A DNA stretch of 29,649 nucleotides from Gammaproteobacteria bacterium. GTDB lineage: Bacteria > Pseudomonadota > Gammaproteobacteria > SZUA-21. The position numbers were made by a program, and so were the translations under genes. The DNA lies in the NCBI GenBank assembly GCA_003233075.1, contig QIKQ01000021.1:1-29649 (forward strand). Direction: 5' to 3'. Positions 16,419 to 26,100 of the stretch are shown piece after piece. Positions within the stretch are counted from its first letter, which is position 1; each line of letters begins with the position of its first letter. The notes below the pieces were generated by a model that was not told where the DNA came from, did not search any database, and was given only the letters and a program-made list of their open reading frames with translations.

Positions 16419-17360
16419 TTAGCTCATCCAACTTGCTAATAAAATAAGAACAACGACTGCCGCCCATATCAACAATGTTCTCAATACCAAACCTTGAGCA
16501 GCTTTCACACCATCAAAACTCATATAGGATTTGTCGTCTGGATCTATCTCATCACTCACATAATAGCGACCCAAGTCGATTGCGCCGGCACCCGTATTAT
16601 ATAAAACATCTTCATTACTTCGCAAATAATTATAGTGACCTTGCGATGTAGGAATATTGGTATTCACTTCTTGCCAATGATTAATGGCATCCTCAAAACT
16701 ACCCGCTAGCGCATAACCTGCAGCAGATAATCTCGCCGGTATCCAAGACAATATGCCAAATAAACGTTTTGCGTTGCTATCGAAATCATCTAATTCAATC
16801 TCTGCTGCTGTCGAATTAATGGTATATTTTGCTAAGCTTGCACTCATTCGATAAAGTAACGCACCCGCTGGACCCAATATTAAAAACCAAAATAATACCG
16901 AATACAATCGGTCATTGGCTTGGACAAACACTGCTTTAGATAAAGCTTCATTGTTGTTTTCACTAGGATTGAATTTTTTCCCCATCACTTCCATGATTGC
17001 TTCTTTATTTTTACCGTAGGACTGACCTTCGGTTTTGTCCGACAACTGATCAATGACTTGATTTAGAATATGATAACGCAAGCAATAAACTAGAACAATA
17101 ATTCCAAAAAGCACTGCTGGAACACCTAAATAAGAATCACTAGAGAAAACTGTGGTTTGAAGAATAAAAATAAACACAAAGGGAATTGCGATTACGCTTA
17201 GTACGCCCAATACACCGTTCCAATAAATCGACTCTCTATATAAAGAGATTATCCAGTCACGGTATTTAATAAACCACTTAAAACCTTTAAAGCGCCCAGT
17301 TGGTTTAAAAAATAGTTCCAGTGCCAATGCACTTAGTATAACAATACAGTTTATTTCCAT
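16419..17360 (-). CDS. ampE: AmpE, inner-membrane protein of the CobD/CbiB-like family
   Basis: A 313-residue polytopic membrane protein, directly downstream of ampD as in enterobacteria. AmpE is described as a membrane signalling modulator linked to beta-lactamase induction; its activity is not defined. Hydrophobic segments lie at about residues 3-17, 48-70, 77-95, 152-172 and 293-311. A family-like segment around residues 205-270 reads IPARLSAAGYALAGSFEDAI and later GAIDLGRYYV. The 30-bp gap to ampD supports one transcript. No ampC or ampR is in the window. Confidence 0.9.
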   Translation of the reverse strand: MEINCIVILSALALELFFKPTGRFKGFKWFIKYRDWIISLYRESIYWNGVLGVLSVIAIPFVFIFILQTTVFSSDSYLGVPAVLFGIIVLVYCLRYHILNQVIDQLSDKTEGQSYGKNKEAIMEVMGKKFNPSENNNEALSKAVFVQANDRLYSVLFWFLILGPAGALLYRMSASLAKYTINSTAAEIELDDFDSNAKRLFGILSWIPARLSAAGYALAGSFEDAINHWQEVNTNIPTSQGHYNYLRSNEDVLYNTGAGAIDLGRYYVSDEIDPDDKSYMSFDGVKAAQGLVLRTLLIWAAVVVLILLASWMS

Positions 17361-17390
17361 TTAATTTCTTTTTAGGTAGAGTCCAACTGA

Positions 17391-17957
17391 TTAATCTAGG
17401 TTTAAACTTTTTCGAAATAATTCCCAATTAAATACTTTACCTGGATCAGTTTTTCGCCCGGGTGCAATATCGCAATGGCCAACTATACGCTCCGCAGTAA
17501 TTTTTTTGTAGGCAAAACATATCGCATTAACCGTCTGGGCCAAACTTTCGTATTGAGCATCCTCATAAGCTATGTCATCTGTGCCTTCAAGCTCAATGCC
17601 TACCGAATAATCATTGCAGTTTTCACGTCCGAGAAAACTCGAAACACCGGCATGCCAAGCACGCTTATTAAAGGGTACGTATTGAATCACAGCACCGTCT
17701 CGTCTAATTAATAAATGACTTGAAACAGTAATGCCTTGCAAGCACTCAAATTCAGGGTGTTCATCGCCTTTAAGCTGGTTTAAGAACAAGGCATTAATCC
17801 ACTGTCCTCCAAACTCGCCTGGAGGCAAACTAATTCCATGCACAACGACGGTATTAATATCATCTGAATCGGGACGTTGATTAAAATTTGGCGACTGACA
17901 AAATGTTGCACCATCAAGCAATCCTGTATCAATGTTTACTTTATACTGGCTATTCAA
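17391..17957 (-). CDS. ampD: 1,6-anhydro-N-acetylmuramyl-L-alanine amidase AmpD
   Basis: Cytoplasmic zinc amidase that cuts the stem peptide from anhydro-muropeptides during cell-wall recycling, which keeps ampC-type beta-lactamases uninduced. The 188 residues cover the whole family. Zinc ligands are H40 (VVVHGISLPPGEFGG), H161 and D171 (VGHCDIAPGRKTDPG). E122 (VGIELEG) and K169 complete the active site, so it should be active. The family segment RAWHAGVSSFLGRENCND is intact. It is the first gene of a minus-strand run reaching rlpA. Confidence 0.95.
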   Translation of the reverse strand: MNSQYKVNIDTGLLDGATFCQSPNFNQRPDSDDINTVVVHGISLPPGEFGGQWINALFLNQLKGDEHPEFECLQGITVSSHLLIRRDGAVIQYVPFNKRAWHAGVSSFLGRENCNDYSVGIELEGTDDIAYEDAQYESLAQTVNAICFAYKKITAERIVGHCDIAPGRKTDPGKVFNWELFRKSLNLD

Positions 17958-18206
17958 ATCTAGACCTGTCTATTTTAAATACAGTTCAATAGGTACAAAC
18001 TAATCACTTACTAAGAAGCATAGTCTAGCGCATCAACACTCGAAAATTCAACCTAGATTCGGTAGTTGAATGGTCTAAAGACTAACCTTGCTGGTTTGAA
18101 ATAGGAAATAACGGAAGAATCAAAAAGGAAGTGCGCTATTAGCTCATAACAAGCATGCTCTTGAGCTAAAGCGCGTATTGCTTAAAAAACGAAGTAAACC
18201 TTGGAC
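17958..18206. other. Gene-free region between ampD and the repeat
   Basis: The roughly 250 bases upstream of ampD contain no convincing ORF or named motif. The ampD promoter presumably lies here on the minus strand, but no clear consensus pair was found. Confidence 0.35.
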
Positions 18207-18378
18207 CTAGCCCGCATTTCTCACAGCCCATCTACTGCGACGGCCCAATTGCATACTATGACTCGTTTTCACTCGGTCCAAGCGCTCGACATAGTTGCGC
18301 ACTTGTCGGTTGCGAAAACGAGTCATAGCATACCCTTGAACCGTCTCGCTACGAAGTGCTGTGAGAAAAGCGGGCTAG
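18207..18378. repeat. Palindromic dispersed repeat, complete copy
   Basis: A 172-bp element from CTAGCCCGCATTTCTCACAGC to GCTGTGAGAAAAGCGGGCTAG. The terminal inverted repeats extend roughly 45 bp inward with mismatches. The inner arms CTATGACTCGTTTTC (18256-18270) and GAAAACGAGTCATAG (18314-18328) form a perfect 15-bp stem. The left 89 bases are the exact reverse complement of window positions 1-89. No ORF of its own. It lies between ampD and the 3' end of the HDOD gene. Confidence 0.9.
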
Positions 18379-18419
18379 ATTTATTCAGCTTACTCCGCAG
18401 CTTGCGGCTGGGCAGTTTC

Positions 18420-19790
18420 TTAAGCCGCCATCTGCAAGGCCATATATTCTAAACCTTGACCTATCCCCATCACTTCCTCAAAAATCTGAGTCGCTTCATC
18501 TTTATCAATGAGTAATGAATTTAATATCGATTGAGGTAACTCAGTTGATATTTCATCACCAATTTCGACATCCGCTAACATTCGATTTGCCAACATTATG
18601 ATATTAGGATAAACAGAATGAATATCATGATAATGCTCATTGTGATGCTCACGCAAACTAATCACTATTTCGTCAGGCATATTCCAAGCTTGCATAAGCC
18701 ATACACCTATTTCCATATGAGTAGTACCTATCATTGTATGCTCAAGCTCAATAATAGAAGTCTCTGGATACTGAGTCGCTGCTTTATTTAGCAATTGAAA
18801 GTCTTTTGGAAATAAATGGCCTAAAAGCAAAAGCCCGAAATTATGCAATAAGCCAGCTAGGTACGCCATGCCTGGCCTAGGTTTCAATTTACCTTTAATC
18901 GCTTTGGTAAGCTTCTGACACAAAACCGCATTGTAAGTTGCGTGACGCCAAAATTCATTAAGTCCTAAGCGACCATCTTTTGGGTTTTTAAACATTTTCC
19001 CAACCGAAACTCCCAACGCCATATCCATCACTAAATCAAAGCCAAGTACACGCGCAATCACGTCCTGAATTGAATTAAGTTGTCCCGTAAACCCATAAAG
19101 CGGTGAGCTAGCATAACGAATAATTTGCGCACTTAAACTTGGATCCTGTTCAATCACTACCGCTAAATCACGCGCACCAGCATACGGATTCGAACTTAAT
19201 TGCAAAAGTCGCTGTGCGATAGTCGGCATAGGCGGCAGTGAGTTTAAATTTTTCAATTTGTCTAATATCTGATGTCGGCGTCCTGATTCCACGCCAGTGC
19301 TATTAGAGTTTTCAGATGTCTTTTCTGGTAATAACGCAAAAAAATCATCATACATCGCTTGACCTTGTAAGGAACTAAATCCTTCACCACTAACACGACA
19401 AAATTCTTGCTGATTTATCGCAAAATAAACGTATTTGCTGTAGGTGAAGGTTACATGCACTTCGGCTGATAATTTGTATAAAATGGAAATTGGTGCACAT
19501 CTATCATCGAAATAAGTAGGATATTCCATTTTAATTTGCTCTTCTGGTATTAATTGGAATCGTCTACTTAACTTTTCATTTAGGACTGGCAGGTCTAGCT
19601 GAGCATTAGCCGGATACACCAGCATAAGAGTTCCCTTTGAATCTTTTACCAAACTTGAAATCGCGACACGAGATGGATCTATGTCCAACTCCACCGCTGC
19701 ATCTATGAGTGAGTCGGTAGGTCTATGCTTTATAATTTCATAGTTAATATTAAGATGTTCAAACAGCCATTGAATTTCTTTTGGCAACAT
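18420..19790 (-). CDS. YbaK-like domain fused to HDOD signalling domain
   Basis: A 456-residue soluble protein in two parts. Residues 1-150 resemble the YbaK/ProX aminoacyl-tRNA deacylase fold (LNINYEIIKHRPTDSLIDAA, SLVKDSKGTLMLVYPANAQL, LNEKLSRRFQLIPEEQIKM). Residues 175-400 are an HDOD domain: LNSLPPMPTIAQRLLQL, VVIEQDPSLSAQIIRYASSP, SIQDVIARVLGF and AYLAGLLHNFGLLLLGHLFP. HDOD is related to HD phosphodiesterases but lacks their metal site (LLHNFG here in place of HD) and works as a signalling or scaffold module. This fusion recurs in gammaproteobacteria, where it is tied to regulatory roles. The N-terminal part may sense rather than hydrolyse. Confidence 0.85.
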   Translation of the reverse strand: MLPKEIQWLFEHLNINYEIIKHRPTDSLIDAAVELDIDPSRVAISSLVKDSKGTLMLVYPANAQLDLPVLNEKLSRRFQLIPEEQIKMEYPTYFDDRCAPISILYKLSAEVHVTFTYSKYVYFAINQQEFCRVSGEGFSSLQGQAMYDDFFALLPEKTSENSNSTGVESGRRHQILDKLKNLNSLPPMPTIAQRLLQLSSNPYAGARDLAVVIEQDPSLSAQIIRYASSPLYGFTGQLNSIQDVIARVLGFDLVMDMALGVSVGKMFKNPKDGRLGLNEFWRHATYNAVLCQKLTKAIKGKLKPRPGMAYLAGLLHNFGLLLLGHLFPKDFQLLNKAATQYPETSIIELEHTMIGTTHMEIGVWLMQAWNMPDEIVISLREHHNEHYHDIHSVYPNIIMLANRMLADVEIGDEISTELPQSILNSLLIDKDEATQIFEEVMGIGQGLEYMALQMAA

Positions 19791-20325
19791 AGTCTTATCC
19801 TTTCAAAGTTTTATCCTTTCGTGCTCTAAGATTCTTTATTATAAAACTAACTGCAAGAACCTAACACTCATATAGATCGTGTGAGCACACCATTGCCCTT
19901 TAGAATCCCCTCGGGCTTCATTAAGGATACACTTAACTCGCTGCGCGAGTTCTGATAAACCGTCTCGCGACGAAATGCCATGAGAAGTATTGGTTAGCTA
20001 AATAATGCAGGATTTATACCGCCGTGTTATAACAACATACGCATACAGAAATAAAGGGAAATAATTTCACAAGGTGAAAAATCACGCGAAGCACTAAATA
20101 AAACCCACTAAAACGGGCGATGATTCTGCTTAAAAGTAAAAAAAACTTAGAAAATCGATAAAAGCACTACTTAACATGCGCTATTTTAATGATAGAAATA
20201 TTGAAATTTTTAATAATTAGCATTTTAATCAGAACTGCTTTCGTGTCACAATAGACCTTAGAAGCAATCGTCAATCAGCAAACTATCAACACGCTACAAA
20301 ATAAGACTATAAAATGGAATTAAGC
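19791..20325. other. Gene-free region with a decayed repeat
   Basis: Divergent intergenic region between the HDOD gene and the SH3 gene. It contains a hairpin AACTCGC/GCGAGTT (19935-19941 with 19945-19951) and a stretch at 19957-19999 that aligns with the right end of the palindromic repeat. The remainder is A+T-rich and I see nothing else in it. Confidence 0.45.
19957..19999. repeat. Degenerate end of the palindromic repeat
   Basis: AACCGTCTCGCGACGAAATG followed by CCATGAGAAG and GGTTAGC parallels the right end of the copy at 18207-18378 (AACCGTCTCGCTACGAAGTG, then CTGTGAGAAAAGCGGGCTAG). The terminal CGGGC is lost. A decayed relic is likely. Confidence 0.5.
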
Positions 20326-20994
20326 ATGAAAATTTACGCAACTATTACTCTACTCACACTACTTTTCATTAGTACATTAACAAGTGCTAAAACGGTATAT
20401 ATTGCCGAAAATATTTCAACACCCGTATACGCCGGACCCGGCTTAGGTGAGAAAATTTCCAATCGATTGTTACCCGGCACCAAGGTAACTGTAATCAAAA
20501 AAGATAATAGAAAGAAATTTGCCTTGGTTGAATGGGCAAAAGGTAAATCAGGTTGGTTATCTACACGTAAATTAACCAGTTTAAAGCCCGCATTAGCAAG
20601 ATTGAAAATAGCTGGCTATGAAATGGATACCCTACGCAAAAAAATTAAATTATTAGAATCTAATAAAAAAACATTGAAAGGTAAGAAGGCGGTCGTGGCA
20701 AGTATTGACCCCTCACTGTTTAATTCATTTAATGAAACTATCAGTAATCAGGCACAATCAATCTCAAAACTACAAGTCGCGATCGAAGCATTGACCAAGA
20801 ATAATAAAGACTTGAGCAAACAAATTACTATGACTAGTAAAACCTTTGAAAAACCCGACGGCACCAAGGTCACGGTTACTGCTGGAAATGAGATCGATTG
20901 GTTTTTGTGGGGTGGTTTCGTAGTTGCCCTAAGTTTTATCTCAGGCATATTGATTACCAAAGTCCGCTGGCGCAAAGACCGATTATTTAGTTAA
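20326..20994 (+). CDS. TIGR04211-like SH3-domain membrane protein (YgiM-like)
   Basis: A 222-residue envelope protein. A signal segment at residues 2-20 ends near TSAKT. A bacterial SH3 domain covers about 22-86 (STPVYAGPGLGEKISNRLLP, then GKSGWLSTRKL). A coiled-coil stretch with K/L/S repeats lies at 90-170. One transmembrane helix is at about 193-212, followed by a basic tail ending WRKDRLFS. The order signal-SH3-coil-TM is that of E. coli YgiM and relatives, whose function is not established. The start at 20326 has GGA seven bases upstream; an in-frame ATG at 20314 is less likely. It is convergent with ilvD. Confidence 0.85.
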   Translation: MKIYATITLLTLLFISTLTSAKTVYIAENISTPVYAGPGLGEKISNRLLPGTKVTVIKKDNRKKFALVEWAKGKSGWLSTRKLTSLKPALARLKIAGYEMDTLRKKIKLLESNKKTLKGKKAVVASIDPSLFNSFNETISNQAQSISKLQVAIEALTKNNKDLSKQITMTSKTFEKPDGTKVTVTAGNEIDWFLWGGFVVALSFISGILITKVRWRKDRLFS

Positions 20995-20996
20995 TC

Positions 20997-21039
20997 GTAG
21001 CCCGCAAGAAGCGTTCAGAGAACGCTTCTTGCGGGCTAC
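20997..21039 (+). terminator. REP-type perfect hairpin terminator
   Basis: GTAGCCCGCAAGAAGCGTT (20997-21015) and its exact complement (21021-21039) form a 19-bp perfect stem with a 5-base CAGAG loop, followed by TTTCTTT on the plus strand. It ends the SH3-protein transcript and faces the end of ilvD. The stem begins with GTAGCCCGC, the same foot as the hairpin at 1359-1396, so it is a REP used as a terminator. Confidence 0.85.
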
Positions 21040-21044
21040 TTTCT

Positions 21045-22892
21045 TTAATTTAGTTGGTCAACATCTCGAATTGCACCCCTAGACGCCGACGTCGCCATAG
21101 CCGCATAAGCTTTTAATGCGGCAGACACCTGCCTATCACGATTTTCCGGTAACCACGCTTTATTGCCTCTGGCATCCATATTAGCTCGACGCTTATCTAA
21201 CTCTTCGTCACTTAATTTGACGTTAATTGATCGATGCGGAATATCGATTTCGATTATATCGCCTTCCTCGACCAAAGCAATTGCACCACCTTCAGCTGCC
21301 TCCGGAGATACATGCCCAATCGATAACCCTGACGTGCCCCCCGAAAATCGACCATCGGTTAGCAGGGCACAAACTTTACCTAGCTCTTTTGCCTTAAGAT
21401 AGGCCGTTGGGTAAAGCATTTCTTGCATGCCAGGCCCACCCTTCGGACCTTCGTAACGGATCAGAACGACATCATTAGCTTTGACCTTGTCAGCCAATAT
21501 CGCCTCAACTGCGCTATCTTGCGATTCAAAAATTCTAGCCTTGCCCGAAAATACTAATATACTAGGATCAACTCCAGCTGTTTTAACCACACAGCCATCT
21601 TTCGCGATATTGCCATATAACACTGCAAGTCCACCGTCTTTGCTGTACGCATGCTCAATATCACGAATACAGCCTGCGCTTCGGTCCTGGTCCAAACTGG
21701 GCCAGCGTTTATTTTGACTAAACGCCTCGGTAGTACGCACATTGCCTGGGGCAGCGCTGTATTTGGCTAGAGCCAATTCATTTCCTGCTTGCGTTATATC
21801 CCATTCTGCAAGCGCATCACCCATCGTTTTTGAGTATATAGTCGCGCCGTCGGTATGTATTAAACCACCTCGATTTAATTCGGCGAGTATCGCCATGACA
21901 CCACCCGCTCTATGTACATCTTCCATGTGATATTTTGGAGTACTTGGTGCAACCTTACATAAATGCGGTACTTTTCGCGACATGCGATCTATATCCGGCA
22001 TTTTAAAATCGATCTGACCTTCTTCAGCTGCGGCCAATAAATGCAATATAGTATTAGTCGAACCGCCCATGGCAATATCAAGTGCAATCGCATTTTCGAA
22101 CGCATTAAAATTAGCAATATTCCTTGGCAATACTGATTCGTCATCGTTTTCGTAATAACGCAACGCCAAATCAACAATGGTTCGTCCGGCATCCAAAAAT
22201 AATTCTCTGCGGTCAGCATGTGTTGCCAACACCGAACCATTACCAGGCAAGGCAAGACCCAAAGCTTCCGTCAAACAATTCATTGAATTCGCGGTAAACA
22301 TCCCAGAACAGGAACCGCAAGTTGGGCAAGCACTAATTTCCATTTGACGTACATTTTCATCGGAATATTTTGGGTTAACGGCGGAAACCATCGCATCGAC
22401 TAGATCCAAATGAACTTCCTCGCCATCAATAACGCTTTTGCCCGATTCCATCGGACCGCCCGAAACAAATACCGTGGGAATATTTAAGCGTAGTGCCGCA
22501 TTAAGCATTCCAGGGGTTATTTTGTCACAATTCGAAATACAAACTAGGGCATCTGCGCAATGTGCATTAACCATGTATTCAACTGAATCGGAAATTATTT
22601 CGCGGCTAGGCAAGCTATACAACATACCGCTATGGCCCATGGCAATTCCATCGTCAACTGCGATTGTATTAAACTCTTTGGCGACACCGCCTGCTTTTTC
22701 AATTTCGCGAGCCACTAGCTGGCCGATATCCTTCAAATGGACATGGCCTGGAACAAACTGAGTAAATGAATTCGAAATCGCAATAATGGGTTTATTAAAA
22801 TCGTCATCGGTCATGCCAGTAGCACGCCATAAGGCGCGTGCGCCAGCCATATTTCGGCCCCGCGTAGTGGTGTGCGATCGGTACTTTGGCAT
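21045..22892 (-). CDS. ilvD: Dihydroxy-acid dehydratase IlvD
   Basis: Converts 2,3-dihydroxyisovalerate and dihydroxymethylvalerate to the 2-keto acids in valine and isoleucine synthesis; an iron-sulfur cytosolic enzyme. The 615 residues match E. coli IlvD (616). The conserved start is MPKYRSHTTTRGRNMAGARA. D81 lies in AVDDGIAMGHSGM. C122 and K124 are in CISNCDKITPGML and C195 in CPTCGSCSGMFTANSMNC. The C-terminal active segment GRFSGGTSGLSIGHVSPEA is intact. No ilv neighbours are present, so it stands alone. The 3' end lies five bases from the REP hairpin, and divergent transcription from the large regulator starts 248 bp upstream. Confidence 0.97.
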   Translation of the reverse strand: MPKYRSHTTTRGRNMAGARALWRATGMTDDDFNKPIIAISNSFTQFVPGHVHLKDIGQLVAREIEKAGGVAKEFNTIAVDDGIAMGHSGMLYSLPSREIISDSVEYMVNAHCADALVCISNCDKITPGMLNAALRLNIPTVFVSGGPMESGKSVIDGEEVHLDLVDAMVSAVNPKYSDENVRQMEISACPTCGSCSGMFTANSMNCLTEALGLALPGNGSVLATHADRRELFLDAGRTIVDLALRYYENDDESVLPRNIANFNAFENAIALDIAMGGSTNTILHLLAAAEEGQIDFKMPDIDRMSRKVPHLCKVAPSTPKYHMEDVHRAGGVMAILAELNRGGLIHTDGATIYSKTMGDALAEWDITQAGNELALAKYSAAPGNVRTTEAFSQNKRWPSLDQDRSAGCIRDIEHAYSKDGGLAVLYGNIAKDGCVVKTAGVDPSILVFSGKARIFESQDSAVEAILADKVKANDVVLIRYEGPKGGPGMQEMLYPTAYLKAKELGKVCALLTDGRFSGGTSGLSIGHVSPEAAEGGAIALVEEGDIIEIDIPHRSINVKLSDEELDKRRANMDARGNKAWLPENRDRQVSAALKAYAAMATSASRGAIRDVDQLN

Positions 22893-23140
22893 AAAAACCT
22901 CTTAACATTTACGAAATAGACAATGAGTTAGTGTAAATTAACAAAATTAGCTTCTTAAACTATTGAAATAAAAGAAAAATGAAAGATGCTAGGCGTAAGC
23001 CTAAAACAATTCTACAATAGCTTACAATATCTCTATTGGATGATATAGGCTAATAAACTTACTTAAATCATCTATATTAAAATGTAAGAGAGAAAACAAG
23101 CGTAATACACGTAGAACACAAACACCTAAGGAAAGCATTT

Positions 23141-26100
23141 ATGGGCGCCTCACCAAAGTCACTCGCTAAACTGAATCCGCCAAAACTAAATAATATTTAT
23201 CCACGGCAAAGACTTTTTACCTTATTAGATTCACTTCGCACAAATTCGGTTATTTGGATTAATGGTCCGGCTGGCGCGGGCAAAACTACTTTGGTCACAA
23301 GCTACTTAGAAGAAAAAGAGGAAAACGCGAGCTGGTATCAAATGGATTCAGGTGATGCAGATCCGGCTTCTTTCTTCTATTATTTATCACTCGCTGCGAA
23401 AAATAATTCCAGTCGTAAAAAAAACCCACTGCCCATCCTCCGTCCAGAGTATTTAAGCGGACTTGATAAATTTGCTCGCAACTATTTTCGCGACCTGTTT
23501 GCTCGACTAAAAAAACCAGGCTTATTGATAATTGATAACTATCAAGATTGTCCTGCCGCATCAAGTTTACATCAAGCTCTCGCCGCAGGCTTCGAAGAAA
23601 TTCCGGAAGGCTGTAGTGTAATCGTTATAAGTCGAGACGAACCACCCGCAGAATTCGCACGATTTAGAGCATCAGGATCGTTTCAACTGCTTAACTCAAA
23701 AGAACTGACTTTAAGTATCGATGAATCCGAGGCCGTCTGCCAAACTCGCCTAGGTAATGGCGACGACAACTTTGAAATAAATAAAGAGCAAATCGCGCGC
23801 GCTCATGAAATTACACAAGGCTGGGTAACGGGCTTAATATTAATGCTCGATCAGGTTAAAGAAGGATCGATCCCAGAAGACATGGATTTAAGCGAGAATC
23901 AAGTCGTCTTCGATTACTTTGCTGGGGAAATTTTTTCCAACACAGATGAAGATTTACAAAATTTTTTAATGAAAACGTCTTTACTGCCTATTATGACTCC
24001 AGAGATTGCTGAAGAAATCTCAGGTTTTCCGCGCGCCACAAAATTATTTAACGCCTTAAGTCGTAAAAATTATTTTATCATTAAACACGCCACATCAAAA
24101 AGTGTCTATCAATATCATCCCTTGTTTCGCGAATTCCTATGTGAGCGAGCAAAGGACACGCTTGGACATTATGAAATCATAGATATTCAGAAAATAGGCG
24201 CGCAGCTACTGGCCGAAACTGAGCATTTTGAAGCTGCCGTTGAGCTATTCACATTGGTTCAAGACTGGCACTCCATCGCTAAAATTGTTACCGATCAAGG
24301 CTCGAACATGGTCAATGCAGGTCGACATCGAACTATGAATACCTGGTTGAAAAAAATTCCTGACAATATTGTTCACAAGACACCTTGGTTGCAATATTGG
24401 CTCGGTATCAGCTCTCAACCCTTTAATTTACAAATCAGCCGAAAATATTTTATTCAAGCTTACGAGCATTTCAAAAAAGAAGAAAATGTTGAAGGTTTAC
24501 TCCATTCCTGGGTAGGAGTTGTCGAAAGCTATATTATCGAATGGGGTAATTTTAAACCATTGGATCGTTGGATTACTGAAATGGAATCCTTCTTAGCCAA
24601 AGATATCGAAATTCCTACTGAAGATTTAAAAATTAAAGTGGCCGCCGGCATGTTTGGCTCATTAATGTATCGTCAACCCGCTCACCCAAAATTAAGTTAC
24701 TGGGAAGAACAAGTAAGCGCTTCAATTGCTTTAGTTAAAAATAGTTACATGCAAATGAAAATGGGTTATCAACTATTCTTCTATTATACTGTCTGGGTAG
24801 GCGACATTCCTAAAGCAAGTGTCATTGCCAAACTACTCAAACCCAGTAAAGACCAGGCATTAGAACCGCTTACGCATACTCTTTGGTACGCCCTAGAAGG
24901 CATCTATTTATGGAAAACCGGCGAAAACCAAGCCTGTATAGATGCGATTGAATCTGGTTTAGCGCTCGCCGAACAATCCGGATTCCATTTGTGGCAAAAC
25001 TTATTATTGTCTGGTGGCGTCTATGCAAGTTTATCCAATGGTGAAAAAGAACAATCGCAAAAATATCTGCGTCGAATGGCAGAAACATTAGATCCTAATC
25101 GACTTTACGATGTCACCCACTATCACTATATCGTAGGTCGTATCCAACTTCATCGAGGTGAATTCCATCAAGCCTTAGAGCATTGCGAAGCCGGGCTCAA
25201 ATCCGCGAAAAGTTCGGGCTCACCTTATATCGAAGCCTTAATTCAAACTATTTATGCTCAAGCTCTGTACTATCGAAAAGACCGAGAAAAAGCGGTCGCC
25301 GTCAATAATTTAGTGCGTGATTCGGCCAAAAAGATGCACGCCCAAAATATGTTATTTATTGCCTTAATGTCCGAAGCCGAATTTGCCTTTGATAACAAAG
25401 CGGACCGCAAAGCCTGCGACGCTTTAAAACAAGCTTTTGAAATTGCTCACCGACAGGAATTAATTAAACACGCCTTCTGGTGGCCCTCAATTATGGCAAA
25501 ACTTTGTGTCAAAGCACTTGAACACGATATTGAAACAGAATACGTACAAAAAGTGATACGCGTTAGGCGTCTAACACCTCAAGAACCACCACTGCATTTA
25601 GACAACTGGCCATGGGCAGTTAAGCTATCGATGTTAGGCCGCTTTGCATTAACGGTTGACGGCGATAATATATCGAATACTGGCAGTGCCCGTAAAAAAC
25701 CATTGGAATTGCTTAAGACAATTGTAGCCTTGGGGGGACAAGAAATAGATCAACATAAAATTACCTCCGTGGTTTGGCCTGACTCAGAAGGCGATAGCGC
25801 AACACAAACACTTTACACGACCATGCATCGTTTACGGAAACTATTGGGTGAAAGTTCTATTACGCTACAAAATGGCTATGTCAGCTTAGACCCAAGATAT
25901 GTCTGGGTTGACGTTTGGGCATTTGAACGTTTATTAATTCAAGCAAATAAATTACTTCGTCTAGTGCAAAACAAAGAAAATGTAGAACAAATTTCAAATT
26001 TAAGCTCTCAATTGATTAGCCTGTATCAAGGTAATTTTTTAGCAAACGAAACGGAAAAACCTTGGTCAATTCAATTGCAGCAAAAATTAAAATCTAGATT

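Noticed and set aside
18392..18406. CCGCA/TGCGG hairpin just after the HDOD gene as its terminator.
   Set aside because: Only a 5-bp stem and no T-run follows on the minus strand.
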